Of a stretch of DNA of 64,000 nucleotides, positions 10,824 to 20,909 are shown in pieces. Under the pieces are notes generated by a model. It was not told the DNA's origin, did not search any database, and saw only the letters and a list, made by a program, of their open reading frames with translations. Position 1 is the first letter of the stretch; the number at the start of each line of letters is the position of its first letter. Where the stretch lies: positions 124,001 to 188,000 of the forward strand of contig JAIVFJ010000102.1 in assembly GCA_025765615.1 (NCBI GenBank). The letters are read 5' to 3'. Source of the stretch: Zopfochytrium polystomum. Lineage: Eukaryota > Chytridiomycota > Chytridiomycetes > Chytridiales > Chytridiaceae. The translations under genes and the position numbers were made by a program.

Positions 10824-11772
10824 CAAACACTCAGGCGGGGCGGGCATCGTGCGGACAGCATGCCCGAGCCACCCACCGTTGCTTGGCTATCCCATTTTGT
10901 CGTTGTCGTCGTCGTCTTTTTACTCCAAGGCCGCTCGGCTCGCCTGACTCGACGTCTAACCCCCGCCCCCCGTCCCATCCCCGAACATCACACAAGGACG
11001 CCCGCAAAACGAACCATGGCAGCACCAACAGCAGCCGCCGCCGCAACAACACCAACAGCAACAGCAACAACAGCAACAACAACAGCCACGTCCGCCAAAG
11101 CCCCGCTCGCAAGCAGCGGCGGCGGCGGGTCCGCCACCCACGATCGCGTCGCTGCACGCCGTGCTCGCGCAGCAGCAAGCGGCGCTCGAGGCGCTGTCCG
11201 TGTCATCGCACCACCATAGCGGGGGGGGCCTTGCGGCGTCGCTAGACGACGGCGACGACGACGACGGGATGACGGGGGACCGCGACGGCGGCGACGGCGA
11301 CGGCGGCGAGGGGGGGGGCAACGCGGAGGACGTGGCGGCGCTGCTGAAGCAGATGGAGGCGACGGACAAGGCGCTGGACCTGCTCGAGACGTCGACGGAC
11401 GCGATCCTGGCGCAGCTCGACTCGCTGCTGCAGGACGCCGGGATGGACGTTGACGACGACGACGACCCGGGGGAGAACGGGGACAACGTTGAAAGCGGGG
11501 ACGGCGGCAGTCGCGGAGAGGAGAACGGAGCGGCGGCTTTGTCGTCGTCGTCGTCGTCGTCGGGACGCCCGTTGACGTCAGTGCCGGCAGGAACACCGGC
11601 CGGCGCTGCTGGCGGAGGAGCGCGGCAGCAGCAGCAGCGTCCCCCGCCGCCGCCGGCGGCAAAGAGCGATCGGGCTGCTGCGGGATTTGGAAAGCCGCCG
11701 CAGCCGTCGCCGCCCGTGCAGGGGCCGTCGGCGAGGGCTACTGGCGGGAGGACTGGTTCGTCGTCGTCGTAG
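10610..11772 (+). CDS. Gln-rich protein with acidic middle and coiled coil, 265 aa, unknown
   Basis: Not recognised. The model joins a 22-nt first exon 10610..10631 to 10997..11772, phase 1. This is needed because the long open frame ending at 11772 has no usable ATG of its own. The product starts MSDDPTPG, continues into a pure Gln tract encoded by CAA/CAG, then Pro-rich and Asp/Gly-rich segments. The only ordered-looking part is LLKQMEATDKALDLLETSTD (about residues 120-140), a helical heptad-like segment. The tail is Ser/Pro-rich. The intron holds a 56-bp GT microsatellite. The first exon is inferred from splice phase only; an alternative is initiation from an exon further upstream. Confidence 0.5.
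10768..10823. repeat. (GT)28 microsatellite
   Basis: Uninterrupted GT dinucleotide tract of 56 bp, inside the predicted first intron of the 10610 gene. It translates as Cys-Val runs in one frame, which is an artefact. Confidence 0.95.
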
Positions 11773-12149
11773 TCCGTCCTTATCTGGCGACGAGGGACGA
11801 CGGCGATGAAGAAACGAATGATGATGATGAGGAGGAGGAGGAGGAGGAAGGGGAACAGTGCTGATAGTGGGGATATTTGTTTTCTACGGCGACGGGTTAA
11901 AGGGGAAAAAAAACAAAAAAAAGCAGATTAAACGAGAGAGGAGGTGCTCCAACAACAAAATACCAGTGGAGAGAAACGTAGCACACGCACAAGGGAGCAT
12001 AGAAGTCAGTGTGTGTGCCATTGCAGAGCAGTCACGCAGCCAGCCAGCCCCACAAAAAAAAGCTGCAGCGAGCAACAAAAAAAAAAAAAAAAAAAAAAAA
12101 AAGAGAGAGGGGAACGACGACGACCGACGACCGACGAACGAACGAACGA
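11773..12149. other. Intergenic region between convergent genes, with A-tract
   Basis: Contains (GGA)n near 11830-11850, an A-rich segment near 11905-11925 and an A run of about 26 at 12076-12101. No supported gene. Confidence 0.5.
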
Positions 12150-12804
12150 CTAACGACGAACGACGTAGCGCAAGGAAGCACACGACGGCGCCAAACCAGG
12201 CAAAAATTTCATTTTCACCGCCGAAAAAACGCGCGCCCACCACGACGACGACGCCGACGCGCCCCACCACTCCCGCGCGCGCGACGCCATGGCGGACGCG
12301 ACGCGCACGGGCAGCAGCGCGTCGCGCCGCAGGGCGTCGGCGAAGCGGGCGGCGGCGACGCGGGCGACGCCGCGGTCTGCGGTCACGCCGCGGGCCCATG
12401 CGGCGAGGAAGCGCGCGTGCGGGGCAAAGAGGCGGGTGATTGTGGATGACGTTGTGGCGGTGGTTGGAGGAGGAAAAGGGTGGTGTCTTGATGTTGCTGT
12501 TGTCGTTGTGGTTGTTGGGGACGAGGGAGCAGCAGCCATTAGGGCGGCGGCGGCGAGGGCGGCTGCGGCGGGGTCTGGTGGGAGGGAGGACGGGGCGGCT
12601 GCAGCGGGGTCGAGGAGCACGGCGACGGGCGAAGGCGGCGGGGGCGGAGGCGGGGGCGGAGGGGTTGGTGTTTGGGGCGGGGTTTGGGGAGGCTGCGGCG
12701 ACGGCGGGGGCGAGGGAGACGACGGCGGCGGCGGTTGAGGCGGAGAGAAGGCCGATGAGGAAGGAGAGGAGGAGGAGGAGGAGGAGGGGGTGGAGGGCGA
12801 GAAG

Positions 12805-12842
<38 letters not shown>

Positions 12843-12980
12843 GGATAAGGATGAGAATGACGATGATGAGGTCGCGGGGTGCGATAACGACGAGGTGGAT
12901 GAGGGGGATGACACTGATGATCGCTCTCGTAGTTGCTGTCGTTCTTGCAGTTGTTCATGGGGGGCAGGAGCAGCGGCCAT
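12150..12980 (-). CDS. Hypothetical low-complexity protein, 276 aa
   Basis: Not recognised. The single-exon frame starts at a true ATG (12980) and has long Ser, Pro, Ala and Thr runs in its first 190 residues, coming from GGA, GAC and GCC triplet repeats. The last 90 residues look more protein-like: LFAPHARFLAAWARG, then an Arg/Ala-rich amphipathic helix (VARVAAARFADALRRDALL) and REWWGAS. The opposite strand is also open over much of this region, as usual in GC-rich repeats, so strand choice rests on the ordered C-terminal segment. Moderate to low confidence. Confidence 0.42.
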
Positions 12981-13381
12981 TTTTGTGCGCGCGCTACACG
13001 CTGTTCTTGCTGTTTGCTTGCTGGGGGGGGCTGACGTTCGAATATCTATCGTCAAAGGGCTAACTACAACGCGACAGGTCTCGCGGGCGGGCGGGCGAGC
13101 GCGCTGCGCGCGTTGTGTCGGACGGTTCCGTCAACGCCTGTGTGAGTGAAACAAACGAAAAAAAAAAAAAAGGGGGAGTCTTTCCTTTTCTTTTCTTCTT
13201 TTCTTTTTTTTTTCTTCTTCTTTTCTCTCCTTTTTTTCGCGACGGCCGATGCGTTGCTGCTGCGACTGCTGCTGCTGCCCACACGAACCTCACTCACTCA
13301 CTCACTCACTCACTCATCGCCCATAACACACGCCTCCCAAGCCAGCGAGTTCGGTAGACGCGCTGCAATAATGTATATACA
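12981..13381. other. Intergenic region with tetranucleotide and T-rich repeats
   Basis: Contains a TCTT-rich tract at about 13180-13235, (TCAC)n at about 13289-13316 and TATA/CATA repeats near 13370-13410. No supported gene. Confidence 0.5.
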
Positions 13382-14175
13382 TTATACACATACATACATA
13401 CATACACACATTTTATTACCTTGCGCTTGAGTTTCACTGCTTGAAAGTGGTCCGAGGAGCTTTTTTTGTGCCCGCACGCTTGGAGTAAGGGTGGGTGGGA
13501 TGGTGAGGAAAGTAGAAATGTTAGCGTCTCTCAAACAACCACACTCTGCACTTGCAGCAAAAATCACGACGAGCGTACTTTAAGGTGTTCCAACATCGGT
13601 CATCATCCCCCATCACAAACCCGGAAAGGGCTCGTGCAGGAGTCCTCGTCCGCCCTCGATGTTCGTGGTGAAGGCAGTAGCACTCCATCCCAGCGGTATA
13701 ACTCCTTCTGGTAGGAAACGACAAGACATCTTGAAGCGATGACACACCAGCGCACCGTCGTGCTCCGCGTGTAGAAACGTCTGCACACACATAACCATGA
13801 CCGGCTCTGTTTCAAGGTCTGCGCACTAAACATGTGCGGCACGCAGAGGACGGCAAAGTCTTGGACGCGCGACGGGCAAATGTTCACGGAATCCAGTGTA
13901 AAGTTGTCAACGTTGGCTTCGCCGAGGCTCCTGTCGACTGCCGCGTCTGTTTCTGGCAGGGAGCGAAGCAGCTCGGACACTCTGGTGCCTGCTGCCGGCT
14001 GGCTGGCTGTCGTCGGCTGTGAGCGTGTCTTGCATGGATGGGGGCTCGCGGCTCGTAGGGCACTGGCTGAGGGGATCGCTAGCTTCTGCACGTGTCTGTT
14101 TGAACGAATCAAGGTGGGCTTTTTCTTTCCTTGAACTTTTGGAACCAGTTGGCAATCGTCGGTCTGCCCAGCACC

Positions 14176-14209
<34 letters not shown>

Positions 14210-14214
14210 TGCAT
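13382..14214 (-). CDS. Hypothetical three-exon gene, 231 aa, divergent to DCS1
   Basis: Not recognised. The exons 14214..13888, 13825..13621 and 13545..13382 keep phase (introns 62 and 75 bp). The middle part reads like ordinary protein: SELLRSLPETDAAVDRS, VMVMCVQTFLHAEHDGALVC and GVIPLGWSATAFTTNI. The predicted N-terminus MHLLACLLACLLAG resembles a signal peptide but is encoded by a TTGC tetranucleotide repeat, and its ATG is only 8 bp from the DCS1 ATG on the other strand. The true start may therefore be elsewhere. An alternative to the first intron is a one-base frameshift near 13820, because the unspliced sequence also reads well up to FAVLCVPHMFSA. Confidence 0.35.
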
Positions 14215-14222
14215 CGATTGAA

Positions 14223-14518
14223 ATGGAACCGACGCCGCCCTTCTTTGGCGACCACGACGTCCTCTGCACGCTCGGCGAGTCGCCCGCCGAAAAGTCGGTC
14301 TCGCTGCTGCTGTTCGACAGGCGCGCCGCCGCACAGCAGCAGCAGCAGCAAGCCACGACAACCAGCGGCGCGGCTGGCCCCCTTGACCACCTTCTGGACC
14401 GCATCCGGGCCTGGAACGGCGGTGGCGCTGGTGGCGTGGAGGACCTGCTGACTGCTGTTGAGGCAGTCATGGCCGCCACTGCGGCGAGGGCGTCGCTGTC
14501 GTCGTCGTCGTCCGCGGG

Positions 14519-14558
<40 letters not shown>

Positions 14559-15554
14559 CCGCCGGTGAACACGGCCGCGGCGCAGGCCACTTGCTTTTCG
14601 ATCGTGACGCTGGCCAAGACGGCGTTCAACGTCGCGACGCAGGCGGACGCGCGCGCGCTCCTGGACCGGGTCAAGCCGACCGAGACTCTGGGCGTCACAG
14701 ACGTCTACGGCCGGTACCGCGCGCGGCTGTGGTCGTCGTCTGTGGTCGAGCACGAGCAAACGCAGCACCACCCTTCAACAACAACAACAACACCACCCGC
14801 CGACGATCTCTACATCAAGACGATCCACCCCTGCACGCTCGCGCACATCCGCAGCGCGCTGCCGTCTACGACGCACATTCTGCGCGAGACGGCGGCCACG
14901 TACCGATCGGTGGTGGAGCCGTACATCGCGTCGATCCCGGCGTCGCGCACGGCGTGGGTGCGCGACATCCTGTCGGGCAAGGCGGAGGCGGACGATGCGC
15001 TGTTCAGCGACGTGGGAGCGAACGGCGAGAACGGCGCCGCCTCTGCAAACGACGACGGGGGGTTCGTGGTCGTGCCGGACATCAAGTGGGACCAGCGGAC
15101 GGCGCGCGGGCTGTACGTGCAGGTGATTGTCGGGGAGGCGGCGGTCGTGCGCCGCGGCGGCGCGCGGTGCCTGCGGGACCTGCGGGCGCACCACCTGCCG
15201 CTGCTACGCAGGATCCGCGCGACGGTGATGGACGTGGTGCCGAAGCGGTACCCGTCGATGGTCGCGGCGCCGACACAGCTGCGGCTGCTGGTGCACTACC
15301 TGCCGAGCTACTACCACCTGCACGTGCACGTGGTGCACGCGGACTACGACGGGTCGGGCGGCGGGGGCGGCGCAGGCGGCGGCGGGGGCCTTCTCGCGGG
15401 AAGAGCGCACTTGCTGGACGACGTGATTGCGCACTTGGAGATGGACGGCGACTGGTACGCCAAAGCGGACCTGTTTGTGGCGGTGCCCGAGTCGCACGAC
15501 CTGTTTCGCCCACTGATGGAAGCGGAGCGGGGCACCTACCGCACTCCGTCCTGA
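14223..15554 (+). CDS. DCS1: Scavenger mRNA decapping enzyme DcpS
   Basis: HIT-family pyrophosphatase that hydrolyses m7GpppN cap remnants after 3'-5' mRNA decay. Single exon, 443 aa, longer than the usual 340-350 because of Gln runs (CAG repeats), a Thr/His insert and a Gly-rich loop. The N-terminal domain shows SLLLFDRRAA. The linker and cap-pocket region has IHPCTLAHI and TAWVRDILSGKAE. Further on come DIKWDQR and LYVQVIV, matching the DcpS signature around the cap-binding tryptophan. The HIT triad is complete in HYLPSYYHLHVHVVH (about residues 357-371), where the central histidine is the nucleophile. The C-terminal RAHLLDDVIAHLEMDGDWYA is also typical. The ATG at 14223 gives the conserved N-terminus directly; the open frame above it is repeat-derived. 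Confidence 0.95.
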
Positions 15555-16482
15555 CGCGACGCTCAAGTTTTTTTTTCTTCTTTTTTTTTTCTCGGCAATC
15601 TCTGCTCCCAACTCGCTTGCGTTGCATCATGTTTTCGATTTTCCTGTCGTTGGAAAGGAGGGAGATGGTTTGGGGGTTGCTGGCTGTGTTTTTTTTTTTT
15701 TTTTTTTCTCTTTTTTTTCTGTCCATCCCTGTTTCAGCAATGATTTACAAGGAAAGCAGCTTTTGCGCCAAATGTTACATGTAATGTTGGCATGCAGACG
15801 GAGCAAGGCTGGCTTGGCTGGGTGGCACAAGACTGTTCTAATGAGAAAGAAAATGCGACGACTATATGGTGCGTGTTTATACTTGTATATATAAACACTA
15901 TGAAGTACAGGCTTAGTTTGTTGAAAGCTTTTTTGAAGTCTATGGTGTTACGCTAATTGTTGTAAAATTATAAAGGTCAAGTGTCAATGAAGGTTAGTCT
16001 TAGAAAGAGTATACAATGCGAGAAGTTCCTAATAAAGGGTGTAATGTAGGTGTCGTTGATAAAACTAGTTCAACAATTAAACGTGTAGGGTTATAACTTA
16101 TCACACCACAATTAATTACGCTTATTTTACGAGTTTCATCCTTCAAATCACTCTAAATTTTCCTCTATGTTGCGCTCACAACTGCAAGCATTGATTTGAA
16201 AGGCACCGAAGAAGCAAGACATAGAAGGAGAAAGGAAAGTTAAAAAAAAAAAAAAAAAAAAAAAAATAAGGGTGAAAAAGTTCAAGGAGGAGGCCTTCTT
16301 GGCTCACTCACGCCTCCGCCGCAGCCGCCGTCCACCGCCGCCTTCTTGTTCCGTACCTTATCACACACACACACACACACTTACACACATACCCTCTCTC
16401 TCGCCCTCTCCCACCTCTCTCTCTCTCTCTCAGTTACTCTCTTTCTCTTCTCTCTCTCGTCTCCCTAGCGAGGCGGTTCACA
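15555..16482. other. Intergenic region, AT-rich, ending in pyrimidine-rich leader
   Basis: T-runs follow DCS1 (15570-15590, 15690-15710). The section 15850-16240 is AT-rich and without conserved frames. An A run lies at about 16242-16265, and CA and CT microsatellites (16366-16460) lie just before the next ATG. Confidence 0.5.
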
Positions 16483-19400
16483 ATGTCGTATGCTGGTGGT
16501 GGTGGTGGTGGTGGGCCTCCCTCCTCGAAGCGACACTCTCCCGCTGCTCCTCTCACTCCGGTCGTCAAGCAATATGGCCACTTCCCGCTTCACCACCAGC
16601 ACCACCACCATCACCACCAGCAGCAGGACCACCAGATCGCTGCCCTCATGTCCTCAAAGAACCCTTTCCCCCCAATCTTCCCTTCGCTGCCCCCGACCCC
16701 GCCTCCCGCGCAGCAGCGACCGTCCTTCTCCGCCGTTTTTCGCTCAAGGTGGTGCCGGATGATCGTCACCCTGGCCCTGCTCGGCCAGATCGCCCTGGCT
16801 CTCTTTTGGATCTCGTCGATCGGCTCCCTGAGCTTTAGCGAAAAGTACCTCCACCCGACCTCCCAGGACGCTGTTCAGCAGGAGGAGGTCCCCGTATCCA
16901 CGAGAACGATAATCGAGGTGGAGCCGGCGATCGCTATCGCTGCCGCCGACGAGAGCCTGCCACCCCTCGTCTCTCCCAGGCCTGTCCCTGTCCAAGAGGT
17001 TCCCCAGGCTGCGGATGTGGCACCCGCCGCCGACTCGCCCACCGCCGCAGTGGCCGATCCGTCGGGATCGGCGAACGAGTCGACGCCCACGGAGGCGGCG
17101 AAGCTTCCAGCGACCGAAAATGCCACCACCACCGCTTCCCATCTGTTCTGGCCCGCAGTGAGCCCCCTGCCGCTGTCCGAATTCAACTTTTCCTATCCAC
17201 CGCCGCCAATTCGGCCAGTGAAAGGCTTGCGGATGTCAAATTTACCCGAAACGTCGCCGCATTTCGGTTACATGCTTCAAGACGGGCCACTCATGTTGAA
17301 AAGGACGTTTGATCGTCCGCCGGCTGTCCACAATATCGCGTTTGATACATCTCTTAGAGGAGAGTTTCTCCACCTTGCGGCGTACGCAGACGACGTCGCG
17401 GCCGGTGTCGACGAAGGCGTTCCATACTGCCCAACGATGCCAGACTGCAACTTTTACTTTTCAAACGAGTTTGACCGCATGGCGGAAGAGGCAGATGCCC
17501 TAGTCACTGATAAGACATCTGTGAGTTTTGATGGACTGCACTGTTATGTTTCTCTTTTATTTCTGTAGACCGTGCTGTCTCACGCTCAGCTCTACTCTTT
17601 AGGGAATTCTTGTCCACAATGCATCGCTTCATTTCACAAAAGTCGGCATCGTCCCCTACCCGCACAAGCAACTGGAAGAGTACGAATGGTTTGGGACTGA
17701 CGCCCACGCATCGCATCTTCCCATGCTTTCCCGACACCAAGCCTACTCTCGTCCCATCCATATACCTCTGTATTCAATCGCAGAGTCGCAACTTGACTTC
17801 ACATTGGCCGTCAATTTTTCGAGCAAGTTACCCGTCGTGCTATTTGTTATACCCCCAGAATCCAGCTGCGACATTGACCCCGCGCGTCGCGAAGCCATGG
17901 TGGATCTGGCGCGTCAACTGAGACGAGAAAGCGCCATGCCAGTGAAATTTATTGTCCCAAATCAACTGCCAACCAAAGTCCGGCGCGGAGGTGAATCATA
18001 TGTCGAGTTCTTGGACGATTCTAGCGCGGAGGAACTGAAAATGGAGTCAGTGGAGGCTTTTCGAGGCATTGGGCGGGAAAATATTGTTGAGTCAGCTGAT
18101 TGGGTCCGCCCACCACCCCAGCCTCGCGACCCCGTTTTGGGCACCTGCGACATTCTCACGCCCATTCTTGCTGACCGCCCACACGAGCAACCTGTCCGCG
18201 AAGTGCCAAACTTGAAAAAGCTCGGGAAGCATTCCTCGCACTACTCGCGGCGATTGCTAATGACTGCGTTGGCCGAACTTGATACTCTTTGCCCCTCTCC
18301 AAAGCCTGCTTCCGACCCCAGTAAGGCAACGCCATGGTCAAGGTACGACCCAGTGGAGTACGACCGTTACACGAGGTGTCTGCTGACCCATTCAATCGCG
18401 CTTGTGGTCATCGAGCCTGTCCCGGAGCCTCGCCTCATTTCGGACTGGGTGTGGAAGGCTCAAGTTTTGGGGACGCAAACATTCCACTTTGGTGCCAAGT
18501 CATTTGAAAATAACGAGTTTGAACTGTCCGAGTTCTTCCCGGGGGGCTCGGCGTTGTCCATGGAGCACAACCTGTTCCGCCACCGAAAAAGTTCCGGGGA
18601 CACCCTACTGCGGCACATATCCGATATCATCAAGAACGGGCCCGACTACGTCCGAAACCGTTTTATGTTGAAGACGAGCTACCAAGATGCTGACAGGGCG
18701 CCGCAGTTCCCCTCGCAGCTAATGACTTATATGGCGACCGGAGGCAAACTGTCGTTTCCTTGCCGACTGTGCGCGCATGTCAAGATCAAAAAATCTAATG
18801 TGCAGTGCATGTTGAATGTTGTCAAACATGTAGTTGACAAGGGTGTGGAGCGACGGAAGCGGTTGGAAAATGAACGTGTTCAACGTGACAACGTCGTTGC
18901 CCGGCAGGACGCGTCTCAGCAGGCTGTGAAACCCTTGGACAAACGATCAAGTTCTGCCATTGTCGAAGTCGGGTCGCCTTCAACGTCGCTCAAGCCGGAA
19001 GTTGTATCTGGGGCCTTGAATGCGGCTCAACTTCCCGCGGGGACCGCTCCGATTGTCCGCCGCCAAGGAGAAGCTCAGTACCCTTGGGTACCCCCCAGCA
19101 AACTCGCCAACGAGTCATGGGGTCCCGTTTCAACAGCAGAGTTTCTTCACCCCTCGGAGCGCGTCTATGGAATGGCGCCAGAGTTTGCCGGTGTGCTTGA
19201 CAGGATATATGTCATGCACTATTCGCGTAGTCCTATCCGTCGCTCTCATGTCGCAAAAGTGCTAAGAGGAATCGGCTCGGAGGGCCAACTTGTCATGGAC
19301 ATGGATCGTGAGGACTTGACCCACGCTGCCGAGCGGTGCATGGACTGGTCGTTGAGCCCAGCGACGGCGATGGACCCGCTAAGGGTTTACAAAAACGGAG

Positions 19401-19909
19401 AACACAAGCCAAAGCAGCTAAAATCGGGCGAGATTTCGCTGAACTACAAGAACGTGATCTCTTGGTACCTCATGCTCCTGCACAATGAAAACTTCGCGAT
19501 GCTGGTGGAGGACGACGCAGCCCTGGAGCTTGGAGTCGACGCGCGCAGCTTCAGTGACACACTACGGTTCCTGCCTCCCAACTACTCTATTGTGCACGTC
19601 GGCACGTGCTCCGGTTCCGTCAAGGGAAAGCTGGGTCAAGAGCGAAAAGTGGAGGTGACGCTGGGCTCCCGATGCACCGGCGCGTACACGATCTCGAAGC
19701 AAGGCGTCATTATGCTGTTCAAGAATTTCCCGCTGCGAGTCGCGATTGACCTGCAAATGATCGACGTCACGTTTTGGCACAAGCAGCACTTTGGCATCAC
19801 GCGACACCCGGACTACCGTAATTTCTTTGTCACTCCGGCGCTGCTGCGGCCGTCAGAGACGATGAATGACATTGGCTCCACCGGGATCCGCGCCGATTTT
19901 GGAGGCTGA
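16483..19909 (+). CDS. Membrane-anchored double glycosyltransferase (GT10-like + GT25-like)
   Basis: Two exons, 16483..17520 and 17603..19909, phase 0, 1114 aa. A His/Pro-rich cytosolic N-terminus is followed by one membrane segment (about residues 92-116, MIVTLALLGQIALALFW) and a Pro/Ala-rich stem: a Golgi type II layout. The centre (about residues 385-690) resembles fucosyltransferase-type GT-B proteins: CLLTHSIALVVIEPV, LISDWVWKAQVLGTQTFHFG and a C-terminal acceptor-like segment. This assignment is tentative. From about residue 875 the chain is GT25-like (LPS/procollagen galactosyltransferase family): LDRIYVMHYSRSPIRR, GEISLNYKNVISWYLML, LVEDDAALELG (about 978, the EDD motif), HVGTCSG and RCTGAYTISKQG. 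It probably adds sugars to surface glycans or glycoproteins; substrate unknown. Confidence 0.85.
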
Positions 19910-20909
19910 GGGAGCCGAGAATTACCCCGCCTCGCCGGCTAAATTATCAACGGCCACGCTGTGAACACTCCCGCTCTCCGAGTTTCTCTCCTTCCAAGCC
20001 TTTGGTTCTCCCTCATTCAAAACGTAATCTCCCCTTCTGCCGCTCAACCCCAATCTCCCTTCTCCAACCGCGATCGTAGAACGTAAGCCTGACCTCCTCA
20101 CCCGTTCCAACTGTTCCCCCTGCTTGCACTTATAAACCCTCTCTAAACTTTGGAGCATGTCTCTTGTGTGTTTCAAAACTCCCTAATCTTATTTGTTCTG
20201 AACTGCGTCTGCATTGTTTTTGGCTTCCTGTTTCTTCCCTACTCTTTCTTTCCCTTTCCCTCTTTGATCTTTTCTTTCTGTTCGTCGCGTTGGATTGTGT
20301 GTTTGTTTGAAGGGAGGCGAGGGTTTCGAAGAGGCGCCTGTTAGTGGCACAACGCAGAACTTGGGTTTTGTTTTTCGTTCGCGTTGGTTCATCGCTCGTA
20401 CGCCCGTTGTTTTTCGGGCGGTGGGATTTGCATAATGGCCTTTGACCGCCGCCAGAGCACGGTTCTGCCCTCCTGTCCCCCGCCAAACCGTCGTTCCACG
20501 GTTCCGCCCTTGCTTTCGCCTTTGGCAGCCTTTGTTTTTTTTTTTCGGGACTTCCACTATCCCCGCTATTGGTTTGCTTGCTTGCTTTTTTTTTTCTTCT
20601 CCTGCTTGTGTAGTTTCTGTTCCTCCCTCGTCTTGCTTGTTGTTGCTCCCCTTCTCCTTGACGGTGTTTGGTTAGCTCTCTTCCTTCTTCCACTTTGTTG
20701 TCCTCCCTGCAGGCAACTACACTCTTAAAGGACACGATTACTTGCTGTCTATCCCTCCTGCCAGTGCGCATTGGTTTTAGTGTTGGAAGAACGGCGGCCT
20801 TGGTGAGAGAGGGAGAGGGGGCGAGTGTGGATCCAGTCCATATATAGAATGCAAACGTCAATGAGGAAAAAATTTTTTGCAGTTCAATCAACATTCCACC
20901 CACAGCAAT
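19910..20909. promoter_or_regulatory. Intergenic region upstream of GDI1, pyrimidine-rich
   Basis: About 1 kb of C/T-rich sequence with T runs (20527-20545, 20588-20600) and no supported gene. A TATA-like element (CATATATAG) lies near 20838-20846, about 65 bp before the inferred GDI1 ATG, so the promoter of GDI1 probably sits here. Confidence 0.4.

Noticed and set aside
13289..13316. CRISPR-like or other regular array
   Set aside because: The (TCAC)n and other arrays are simple tandem microsatellites without spacers.
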